Source: SAR324 cluster bacterium
GTDB lineage: Bacteria > Bdellovibrionota > UBA2361 > JAAZON01
Assembly (NCBI GenBank): GCA_012797725.1
Contig: JAAZON010000309.1
Location: 1 to 5,496, forward strand
Direction of reading: 5' to 3'
Length of the DNA: 5,496 bases
Positions 1 through 5,496 of the stretch are shown in pieces. Under the pieces are notes generated by a model. The model was not told the DNA's origin and made no database searches. It saw nothing but the letters and a program-made list of their open reading frames with translations. The position numbers were made by a program, and so were the translations under genes. Positions within the stretch are counted from its first letter, which is position 1. The number at the start of each line of letters is the position of its first letter.

Positions 1-179
1 CAGATAAGAGTGAAGTGCAACGTCTATGGGCAGATAATTCTAAAGCTAAGCGCTTGACTGGATGGGTGCCTGATTATGCTGGAGATGAAGGGTTTAGAAA
101 GGCGCTTCGTGAGACCATAGAATGGTTTACGCAACCCGAGAATTTAAAACTATTTAATCCGACGCATTATCAAGTTTGA
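1..179 (+). CDS. legB: C-terminal end of LegB-type NAD-dependent sugar-nucleotide 4,6-dehydratase (partial)
   Basis: Reading frame 3 is open from the left edge to a TGA at 177-179 and gives the last 58 residues of a protein that begins outside the window. The visible part matches the tail of extended short-chain dehydratases: SEVQRL, then ADNSKAKRLTGW, then a helix with the TIEWF signature, and an ending FNPTHYQV. This resembles LegB tails, which finish with a (Y/F)-(K/N)-P-x-x-Y-x-V type sequence. LegB is known to convert GDP-GlcNAc to the 4-keto-6-deoxy sugar in the cytoplasm. The NAD-binding and catalytic Tyr-Lys parts lie outside, so they cannot be checked. Assignment as LegB rather than another dehydratase rests on this tail plus the adjoining legC, ptmE, ptmA and legF. 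It reads into the next gene with a gap of only 4 nt, so the two are probably one operon. Confidence 0.85.
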   Translation, partial: DKSEVQRLWADNSKAKRLTGWVPDYAGDEGFRKALRETIEWFTQPENLKLFNPTHYQV

Positions 180-183
180 TATC

Positions 184-1125
184 ATGGCTGAGCAAAAAAA
201 GAAATCAGCACTTATTGTTGGTTATGGTTCAATTGGACAAAGGCACGCAAGAATTCTGGCTGAAATGGGATGCAAAGTAGCTATTGTAACTAGTCAGAAG
301 ATCGTTGATAAAGAAGCATTTTCAGACATTGAGATAGCCTTCAAGAAATGTATTCCCGATTACGTTGTGATTGCAAACGAGACTGCTAAGCATTACGAAA
401 CATTATGTAAGTTGCGAGATCTCGATTTCAAAGGATTGGTATTGGTGGAAAAACCCCTCTTTAGTGAAAGTACCCAAGTTATAGCTAATAGATTTGAAAG
501 ACTTGGAGTGGCGTATAATCTGCGATTCCTGCCACTTGTGCAAAAGCTAAAAACAGCCCTATGCGGCAAAAAAATAAATTCTCTCAGTATTTATTGCGGT
601 CAACATCTTTCTAAGTGGCGTCCAGGCACTGACTATAAAAAGTCATATTCTGCTTCCAGGGAAAAGGGCGGCGGAGTGCTTCGTGATTTGAGTCATGACA
701 TAGATATGGCTTTATGGTTATGTGGGCCTTGGAAGAAAGCAACAGCCTCTTTGGGTTCTTTCAGTGAACTTGGCATTGAAAGTGAGGATGTTGCCTCACT
801 GATTTTTGAAACTGAAAAATGTCCATTGGTTAATATCAATTTAAACTACCTTGATCGTGTGGGTCGTCGGGAACTGATAGCCCATACAAATGACCATTCA
901 TATAAAGTTGATATTGTATCTGCCTTGTTTGATGAAGATGGGCACATTACGCGGATGCCTTTCAATCGGGATGATTCATATAGAGCTGAACATGAAGCAA
1001 TGTTATCAGGAGATATGTCAACTCTTTGCGATGCGAAAGAAGGCTTCGAGGTAACCAGGCTTATTTCAGTCTTTGAAGAAGCTTCTGAAAAAAAGGAATG
1101 GATATTGAATTCCTCTCTGATATAA
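184..1125 (+). CDS. ptmF: Gfo/Idh/MocA-family oxidoreductase, PtmF-like
   Basis: A 313-residue NAD(P)-dependent oxidoreductase. The N-terminal Rossmann motif is GYGSIGQRHARIL (residues 13-25). The family's EKP motif is at 89-91 (VEKPL), its Lys normally lying near the nicotinamide. The C-terminal domain carries WRPGTDY (145-151) and GGGVLRDLSHDID (162-174), the usual substrate-site segment with His171. Length is normal for the family and no signal peptide or membrane segment is seen, so it should be cytoplasmic. Similar proteins stand beside ptmE, legF and ptmA in legionaminate clusters, where PtmF is linked to early amino-sugar supply; I do not assign an exact reaction. The ATG lies 4 nt after the legB stop with no clear Shine-Dalgarno sequence, which suggests translation coupled to legB. 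The family call is firm; the symbol ptmF is tentative because it relies partly on context. Confidence 0.8.
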   Translation: MAEQKKKSALIVGYGSIGQRHARILAEMGCKVAIVTSQKIVDKEAFSDIEIAFKKCIPDYVVIANETAKHYETLCKLRDLDFKGLVLVEKPLFSESTQVIANRFERLGVAYNLRFLPLVQKLKTALCGKKINSLSIYCGQHLSKWRPGTDYKKSYSASREKGGGVLRDLSHDIDMALWLCGPWKKATASLGSFSELGIESEDVASLIFETEKCPLVNINLNYLDRVGRRELIAHTNDHSYKVDIVSALFDEDGHITRMPFNRDDSYRAEHEAMLSGDMSTLCDAKEGFEVTRLISVFEEASEKKEWILNSSLI

Positions 1126-1196
1126 CTGCTGACAGCGTCATCTCACGGCCGAACTGCCCACAGCCTCTGCACATAATACTTCAAAGTCAGATGCGG

Positions 1197-1228
1197 AAAA
1201 CCGACTCCGATCCCAAAATGGAGCCGAT
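1197..1228 (-). terminator. possible rho-independent terminator of legC
   Basis: On the - strand, 12 nt beyond the legC stop, ATCGGCTCC (1228 to 1220) can pair with GGAGTCGGT (1208 to 1200) as a 9-bp stem with two G-U pairs and an 11-nt loop. It is followed by a short T run (1200 to 1197). The U tract is short and the loop large, so the call is moderate. Read on the + strand the stem has two A-C mismatches and no T run, so it should not serve ptmF. Confidence 0.4.
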
Positions 1229-1240
1229 ACCCATTCTAAC

Positions 1241-2380
1241 TTAAGCTTCTCTCAGTGCCGTTATGACCTGAGCTATTTCGGACTCGCTCAAATTCGTCGA
1301 GCAAGGTATGTTGACCGTTTGTTCCCAAAGTCTGACGGCATTTTCAATTTCAAAAGCCTGACAGCCTTTGTACATTTTTTGTAAATGATTTGGATACCAT
1401 ACAGGACGGGTTTGTATGTCTTTGGCTGCAAGAGCTTCCATTAACTCATCTCTGCTTCTATGATATAATAATGGGTCGAGTTGTAAGCAATAGAACCAAA
1501 AGTTTGCATCAGATGCTGTTGGGGCCTCGTAAAGGCTAAGGCCATTAATGTTGGAAAGAGCTTGTTGGTAGCTCTTAAAGTTTCTGCGTTTACTTTCAAT
1601 AAATTCCGGAAGTTTTTCAAGTTGAGCCACACCCATTGCGGCCTGGATGCTGGTCAGTCGATAATTGTATCCAATGTCTCCATGAACAAATCGAAGAGGG
1701 TCGTCTTTTGCTTGAGTGCTTAAATAGCGTATACGATCAGCTATGTCTCCATCTTTGCAAAGAACTGCACCGCCACCTCCGGTTGTGATGATTTTATTTC
1801 CATTAAAACTAAGACAGCCACAGTTTCCAAATGTTCCAGTATGCTGTCCTTTAAAAAATGACCCCAAACTCTCCGCGGCATCTTCCACTATTTGCAGCTT
1901 ATATGCCTGTGCCAAGTCAGCCAGTAAATCCATCTCAACTGGATTACCAAAAACATGAACAGGCACTATGCCCCAAATAGTGCGCCCACTCTTTTTGTTT
2001 ACTATCATGCCATTTTCCATTCGGCATTCTAACTCAAGAAATCTGGTGACTTTCTCAACACTAAGGCAATAAGAATCGTCGCAATCCATAAATACAGGCC
2101 AGGCTCTGCAATATCTTATTGCGTTAACTGGCGAAATGAATGTCAAGGTTGGAACCAAGACCTCTTGATTTTCCTGCAACCCACATGCAAGCAGAGCTAG
2201 GTGCAGAGCAGAAGTCCCATTTGATAAGGCTATGACATGTTTTGCACCCGTATACTCTGCCAGGCGCTCTTCGAATAAAGTTACATATTTACCTAAAGAT
2301 GAGACCCAATTCGTGTCTAAACATTCCTTGATATAAAGCCATTCATTGCCTGCTATATTTGGGACAGAAAGTGGAATCAT
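1241..2380 (-). CDS. legC: LegC-type PLP-dependent sugar aminotransferase
   Basis: A DegT/DnrJ/EryC1/ArnB-family aminotransferase that, in the legionaminate pathway, transfers an amino group to C4 of the GDP-linked 4-keto-6-deoxy sugar made by LegB. With the start chosen here it has 379 residues. Visible landmarks are IPLSVPNIAGNEW at the N-terminus, SNGTSALHL (about 53-61), PTLTFISPVNAIRY (77-90), PVHVFGNP (140-147), the cofactor-ring segment VEDAAESLG (165-173) and FNGNKIITTGGGG (192-204), with Lys196 as the PLP Schiff-base lysine. These blocks match LegC closely, including the opening sequence. The reading frame can be extended to a TTG at 2401 (7 extra residues), but the ATG at 2380 is preferred: it places the conserved IPLSVPN right after Met and has GGA 6 nt upstream. 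The gene runs opposite to legB-ptmF and diverges from ptmE, an unusual layout for a gene usually next to legB in the same direction. Confidence 0.9.
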   Translation of the reverse strand: MIPLSVPNIAGNEWLYIKECLDTNWVSSLGKYVTLFEERLAEYTGAKHVIALSNGTSALHLALLACGLQENQEVLVPTLTFISPVNAIRYCRAWPVFMDCDDSYCLSVEKVTRFLELECRMENGMIVNKKSGRTIWGIVPVHVFGNPVEMDLLADLAQAYKLQIVEDAAESLGSFFKGQHTGTFGNCGCLSFNGNKIITTGGGGAVLCKDGDIADRIRYLSTQAKDDPLRFVHGDIGYNYRLTSIQAAMGVAQLEKLPEFIESKRRNFKSYQQALSNINGLSLYEAPTASDANFWFYCLQLDPLLYHRSRDELMEALAAKDIQTRPVWYPNHLQKMYKGCQAFEIENAVRLWEQTVNIPCSTNLSESEIAQVITALREA

Positions 2381-2691
2381 TGTATTTCCAAAATATGACA
2401 AACTTTAGATGTGAGTTTAACACAGGCAACATGAAGTCGCATCACTGATAAGTTAGAGTAACTGTTTCTTCAGGGCCAGAATATTACGTGAATGGCTGTA
2501 AGTTAAGGGAGGATTTTTGTCTGGACATATTGCCCATGAAAGAGAAGAGAACAATTTCAAAAAACCTTTGATGCATTGAAGTTCCCTTGGTTTTTCTTCG
2601 ATAAACCAGGAGATAGATTAGTTAATTAATGACTTCATTTTGACAGCAGATCGATTTGTTGCTCCATACATCATTGTGAGCTGAGAAAGTC

Positions 2692-2705
2692 ATGCTCTGG
2701 AGCAT
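2692..2705. promoter_or_regulatory. perfect inverted repeat, possible operator
   Basis: ATGCTC-TG-GAGCAT is a perfect 6-bp inverted repeat with a 2-nt centre, in the middle of the divergent region and about 190 bp before ptmE. Part of it (TGGAGC, 2698-2703) can instead pair with GCTCCA at 2661-2666, so two exclusive hairpins are possible in a transcript. The shape suits a dimeric repressor or activator site, but no regulator is known and chance is possible. Confidence 0.25.
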
Positions 2706-2780
2706 CGTTAAATAACTCAATATATCCAATAGCATACACGAAAGCGGCGAGAAACTTAATTGAAATCTTCAGTCTCTTTT

Positions 2781-2885
2781 ATGGCATCTAAACTAAATAC
2801 AACTCATAGAATTTCTGATTGGATTGCTTGTTCTGAGGGAGAGCCTCTGCAAATTCTGTTGGATTATAGGTTTTTTTTGGGGTAA
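2781..2885 (+). CDS. doubtful 34-codon ORF just upstream of ptmE
   Basis: An ATG at 2781 opens a 34-residue frame that stops at TAA 2883-2885, six nt before the ptmE start and in the same reading frame. It contains DWIACSEGEPLQILLDYRFF and spans the T8 tract. I recognise no family. There is no Shine-Dalgarno sequence before it, and an open run of this length is easily random. If translated it could act as a leader that couples translation to ptmE, because its stop codon overlaps the AAGGGG ribosome site. It is listed for completeness and is more likely not a gene. Confidence 0.12.
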   Translation: MASKLNTTHRISDWIACSEGEPLQILLDYRFFLG

Positions 2886-2891
2886 GGGGTT

Positions 2892-3938
2892 ATGCCGTAT
2901 CTTCAAAACGTATGCGTTAAACCAAATGATTTACTCAAAGATGTGCTTGAACGATTGTCGCGAAATTCGCATGGATTATGCGTCGTAGTCGATGACAATA
3001 ATCAGGTGTTGGGGACGATTACTGACGGTGATTGTCGTCGTGCCTTAATAAAGGGATTAACTTTGGTCTCTGAGGCGAGCCAAGTAATGAATACCCATTT
3101 CATCGCGGTGGATGAATCGTTCTCCATTGAGCAAATAATGTTGATAATGAAAAGTAATTCTGTGGATCAAGTCCCTATTGTTGATGGGAATCGATGTTTT
3201 CTGGATCTGGTGTCAACTCGTGCAATACAACAGTCTCGCTCTGAACGTAAAAATCCTGTGCTGATTTTGGCTGGGGGGCAGGGGCTGCGCTTAAGGCCTT
3301 TGACATCTAACTTGCCTAAACCAATGCTTCGAGTTCGTGGACGACCCATATTGGAACGTTTAATAGAACGCCTGACAGCAGATTGCTTTAGAGATATTTA
3401 TATTTCTGTAAATTATCTGGGGCATAAGATTGAGAGCTTCTTTGGTGATGGCTCGAAATGGAACGCTTCTATCAAGTATCTTAGGGAGGAGCGGGAGCTT
3501 GGAACGGCGGGTCCACTTCGAATGTTAGAAGGCAAGGTGGACAGTGCCGTGCTTGTTGTCAATGGTGATTTGGTCACGACGGTGGACTTTGAGGCCTGCG
3601 TGGATTTTCATAATAAGGGGAAATATGATTTAACCCTCGGCATGTCTTATCATACAATTCAAATTCCGTACGGAGTTGTTCAATTAGACCAGAAAGGTAA
3701 AGTGGTCTCGGTCGAAGAAAAGCCAAAACGTACTTACTCTATTAACGCTGGCCTCTACCTAATTGAACCCAAATTGATTTCTTTAATCCCAGAAAATGTG
3801 ACATTCCCAATGACCGGTTTGATAGAAAGTGCGATTGTCGGGGGATATAATGTGGGTGCCTTTCCCATTCATGAAATTTGGGATGATATAGGAATGCCCG
3901 ATCACTATGTTGCAGCTCAAGAATTGCAAATTGATTGA
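2892..3938 (+). CDS. ptmE: PtmE-type CBS-domain sugar-1-phosphate guanylyltransferase
   Basis: A 348-residue fusion. Residues about 8-115 form a CBS-domain pair (GTITDGDCRRAL at 41-52; VMNTHFIAVDES at 65-76; DQVPIVDGN at 92-100). Residues about 122-348 form a sugar nucleotidyltransferase: LAGGQGLRLRPLT...PKPM (126-145), ELGTAGPL (202-209), NGD (224-226, metal-binding Asp226), EEKP (275-278) and NAGLYL (285-290). In C. jejuni PtmE is known to make the GDP-amino-sugar that feeds LegB. The CBS pair probably senses a nucleotide, a family-based inference. The signature has Leu132 where Thr or Ser is common (GGxGTRL). The ATG is preceded by AAGGGG at 2884-2889, only 2 nt away (the TAAGG part is 4 nt away), and the domain starts at once, so the start is sound. 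It is a lone + gene between - strand genes, presumably with its own promoter in the region upstream. Confidence 0.9.
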   Translation: MPYLQNVCVKPNDLLKDVLERLSRNSHGLCVVVDDNNQVLGTITDGDCRRALIKGLTLVSEASQVMNTHFIAVDESFSIEQIMLIMKSNSVDQVPIVDGNRCFLDLVSTRAIQQSRSERKNPVLILAGGQGLRLRPLTSNLPKPMLRVRGRPILERLIERLTADCFRDIYISVNYLGHKIESFFGDGSKWNASIKYLREERELGTAGPLRMLEGKVDSAVLVVNGDLVTTVDFEACVDFHNKGKYDLTLGMSYHTIQIPYGVVQLDQKGKVVSVEEKPKRTYSINAGLYLIEPKLISLIPENVTFPMTGLIESAIVGGYNVGAFPIHEIWDDIGMPDHYVAAQELQID

Positions 3939-4766
3939 TCACCAAGCATTCAATCCGCCGTCAACAATTATATTTTGACCAGTCACATAGCTCGAAGCAT
4001 CAGACGCCAGAAACAGCAATGCCCCGACCATTTCGTAACCTTCAGCCATGCTCCCAAGGGGTATTCGATTGGAGTATGCTTTAACAAAGGCATCGTTCTG
4101 TCCGCTTCTAACCCCACCAGGCGTCAAAGTATTTACTCTTATATTATATGGGGCCAGGTAGGTAGCAAGGTAGCGTGTCAGAGCAACAACCCCACCCTTA
4201 GATGCAGAATAAACGGCAGGGGTATTTATTTGTCTATTCATATATCGAGAACCTTCGTAGATTCTTTGATCAGGGCCCATGATGCCATATATAGATGCCG
4301 TTTGTACGATGGAGCCTCCTTTCCCTCGTTTGATCATTTGCTTCGACGCTGCTTGTGCGACTAGGAACATCCCATCGAGGTTGACAGACATTACCCTTTT
4401 CCACTCTTCCAGAGAATACTCTTCAAAAGATTCGAAGAATGCCTCGCCTTGTTCATCCGACTTGGAGGCGGCGGCATTGTTATGAAGGATATCAAGAGCG
4501 CCGAACTTATCAATTATTTGGAGGAATGTATTTTCAACGTCTGAGGCACTTGATACATCACACTTTAACCCAAGTGCCTCTTGCCCTTGATATTGTTTTA
4601 TCAGGTCTGACGCGAAGTCCTCAACGGCATCTTTATCTAGATCTATCGCTACAACATTTGCACCGGCTTGAGCTAATCCATGGCAGAAGTGTTTGCCTAG
4701 AATCCCAAGCGCTCCTGTTACGACTGCGACTTTACCTTTCAGTGAAAAACTATCAAGATAATTCAT
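3939..4766 (-). CDS. ptmA: PtmA-type short-chain dehydrogenase/reductase
   Basis: A classical SDR of 275 residues with all core motifs: cofactor loop TGALGILG (17-24), Asp42 ending strand 2 (favours NAD(H)), CDV (69-71), NNAA (96-99), Asn129, Ser158, YSASK (Tyr186, Lys190), and NTLTPGGV after strand 6. The loop spacing TGxxGxxG and the inserted segment before the catalytic Tyr (YEGSRYMN, 170-177) are what PtmA proteins show. PtmA is one of the C. jejuni enzymes used to rebuild CMP-legionaminate synthesis from fructose-6-phosphate, acting early with PtmF; its exact step cannot be read from sequence. The ATG overlaps the end of legF by 14 nt and has a strong GAGGGAG 5 nt upstream, inside legF, so the pair is one operon with legF first. 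Its stop codon touches that of ptmE. Confidence 0.88.
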   Translation of the reverse strand: MNYLDSFSLKGKVAVVTGALGILGKHFCHGLAQAGANVVAIDLDKDAVEDFASDLIKQYQGQEALGLKCDVSSASDVENTFLQIIDKFGALDILHNNAAASKSDEQGEAFFESFEEYSLEEWKRVMSVNLDGMFLVAQAASKQMIKRGKGGSIVQTASIYGIMGPDQRIYEGSRYMNRQINTPAVYSASKGGVVALTRYLATYLAPYNIRVNTLTPGGVRSGQNDAFVKAYSNRIPLGSMAEGYEMVGALLFLASDASSYVTGQNIIVDGGLNAW

Positions 4767-5481
4767 TAAGACTCCCTCGTTTTCTTGCTAATAACTCAAC
4801 AAATTCAAAGTCAAGCTCGGAATCAATATCAAGTGACCTCTCATCAGGCATCACGTAAAGCAGCGTTCTCCGATTGAACAAAGTGTCAGATGAGAACAAA
4901 ACGTCTCGTTGCCATACATATATTGAAGCATTCATATCATAGCAAGGAGGAGAATCTTGACGGCGAGATGTGGTAGATGCTTTTGAAAGCACGGCAATAC
5001 CATCAGAATTCAATTCAACTAGATTAAAATAGGGAGATCTTCTTGCAGGACAAGCTGTGATTACATTTTCTGCATTTTCTCTTTCAAGAAGCTTAACGGC
5101 ATCGATTATGTCTCTAACGTTTCGAAGTGGAGATGTCGCATCGAGATCGACGCAAACATCAAAATGAACGCCCAATAAAGATTCGGCCTCTGTGACACAA
5201 TGTCTTATTGCCGGAATCTTTGGAGCTGCATGCGATGCCAACTCAGATGGACGGTTTATCAAAAGATCTGCACCCCATTCCTTGGCTATAGAAAGAATCT
5301 CTGACGAGTCGCTACTTACAGCAATCACCTCAAAAAGTTTTGATGCCTTAGCTTGGAGAATCGAATGGGAGATCAAGGGTTTTCCGAGCAAAGGCCTTAT
5401 GTTCTTATTGGGGACGCCTTGGGATCCACCACGAGCGCAAATTGTGCATAGCTTTTTTGAATTATTAAAGGGTGTTGTCAC
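4753..5481 (-). CDS. legF: CMP-legionaminic acid synthetase (acylneuraminate cytidylyltransferase family)
   Basis: A 242-residue cytidylyltransferase (LegF, also called PtmB) that joins CTP and the finished nonulosonic acid to give the CMP-sugar donor. Motifs: the CTP-binding loop CARGGSQGVPNKNI (15-28), GKPLISHSI (33-41), SSDS (56-59), VDLDATSPLR (111-120), YDMNASIY (181-188) and LDIDSELDFEF (217-227), the last containing acidic residues expected to hold Mg2+. Length is normal for single-domain enzymes. The start is GTG: an in-frame TAA lies only 12 nt upstream (5494-5496), and no ATG occurs before residue 183, far past the essential loop. A weak AAGG sits 10 nt before it. Specificity for legionaminate rather than another nonulosonate is inferred from the neighbours ptmE, ptmA and legC. 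It overlaps ptmA by 14 nt. Confidence 0.9.
   Translation of the reverse strand: MTTPFNNSKKLCTICARGGSQGVPNKNIRPLLGKPLISHSILQAKASKLFEVIAVSSDSSEILSIAKEWGADLLINRPSELASHAAPKIPAIRHCVTEAESLLGVHFDVCVDLDATSPLRNVRDIIDAVKLLERENAENVITACPARRSPYFNLVELNSDGIAVLSKASTTSRRQDSPPCYDMNASIYVWQRDVLFSSDTLFNRRTLLYVMPDERSLDIDSELDFEFVELLARKRGSLNELS
4772..4778 (-). promoter_or_regulatory. ribosome binding site of ptmA inside legF
   Basis: Read on the - strand, GAGGGAG followed by TCTTA lies directly before the ptmA ATG. This is the strongest Shine-Dalgarno sequence attached to a gene in the window. It falls in the codons for the last residues of LegF, which fixes the ptmA start and points to coupled translation. Confidence 0.7.
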
Positions 5482-5496
5482 AATATTTGGGCCTTA

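Larger units (their letters stand above)
2381..2891. other. divergent intergenic region between legC and ptmE
   Basis: About 510 bp, AT-rich, without a convincing gene. It must hold the promoters for legC (-) and ptmE (+). What I see: a TTGACA hexamer at 2640-2645 on the + strand, but only a poor -10 (TCCATA) 17 nt downstream; TAGAAT at 2807-2812, a good -10 without a matching -35; TTAATTAA at 2622-2629; a perfect 6-bp palindrome at 2692-2705; an orphan Shine-Dalgarno sequence at 2505-2513; a T8 run at 2871-2878. No sigma-54 (TGGCAC-N5-TTGC) or sigma-28 flagellar promoter was found by eye. Small open frames at 2442-2377 (-), 2517-2579 (+) and 2781-2885 (+) are short enough to be chance. No tRNA, IS end or degraded known gene was recognised. 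Confidence 0.6.

Noticed and set aside
1743..1958. 71-codon + strand frame inside legC
   Set aside because: It is antisense to conserved LegC motifs including the PLP lysine region, so its openness comes from legC codon use.
2640..2668. Strong sigma-70 promoter at TTGACA
   Set aside because: The -35 is perfect, but the hexamer at the right distance (TCCATA) is a poor -10; it is mentioned in the intergenic entry but not called as a promoter.
2840..2878. Terminator or attenuator made of GAGG/CCTC and the T8 tract before ptmE
   Set aside because: The 4-bp stem ends well before the T run, and nothing stable can be folded directly against it.
3930..3954. Imperfect inverted repeat ATTGATTG / CATTCAAT over the ptmE-ptmA junction as a bidirectional terminator
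   Set aside because: It pairs at 7 of 8 positions, is AT-rich, and has no adequate T run on either side.
3975..4858. Several + strand open frames (up to 139 codons) opposite ptmA and legF
   Set aside because: They lie wholly antisense to well-supported enzymes, have low-complexity or implausible translations and no family match; they are shadows.
1..5496. A previously undescribed system such as defence genes, a mobile element or a CRISPR array
   Set aside because: All sizeable genes fit known legionaminate enzymes; no transposase, integrase, direct-repeat array, tRNA or toxin-antitoxin-like pair was seen.

Overview
The window is a stretch of a bacterial nonulosonic (sialic-acid-like) sugar locus. 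Every gene that can be recognised belongs to the GDP-linked legionaminic acid pathway best known from Campylobacter jejuni (leg/ptm genes). CMP-legionaminic acid is used for flagellin glycosylation, or in LPS O-chains or capsule, depending on the species. The host is most likely a Gram-negative bacterium. Base composition is moderate, somewhat AT-rich by eye. Nothing in the window fixes the genus, and such clusters spread by horizontal transfer.

Layout from left to right: (1) the last 58 codons of legB, a GDP-GlcNAc 4,6-dehydratase-type protein, on the + strand; (2) a Gfo/Idh/MocA oxidoreductase of PtmF type, + strand, 4 nt after legB; (3) a short convergent spacer with a possible terminator for the opposite strand; (4) legC, a PLP aminotransferase, on the - strand; (5) a divergent, gene-poor region of about 510 bp holding control-like elements; (6) ptmE, a CBS-domain/nucleotidyltransferase fusion that makes the GDP-sugar, on the + strand; (7) ptmA, a short-chain dehydrogenase, - strand, whose stop codon directly abuts that of ptmE; (8) legF (also called ptmB), a CMP-legionaminate synthetase, - strand, lying upstream of ptmA and overlapping it by 14 nt.

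How they work together: PtmA and PtmF are associated with the early supply of the amino sugar. PtmE attaches GMP to the sugar phosphate. LegB dehydrates the GDP-sugar and LegC aminates the resulting 4-keto intermediate. LegF activates the finished nonulosonate with CMP. Not seen here, and expected just outside if the pathway is complete, are the N-acetyltransferase (LegH), the hydrolysing 2-epimerase (LegG), the PEP-condensing synthase (LegI) and the transferases that use the product.

The pathway itself is known. The less ordinary points are the scrambled gene orientation (++ - + --), the long divergent region with a palindrome, an orphan Shine-Dalgarno sequence, a T8 tract and a small ORF in frame with ptmE, and the unusual start codons of legF (GTG) and of the longest legC reading frame (TTG). 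I found no RNA gene, CRISPR array, insertion sequence or clear new system.
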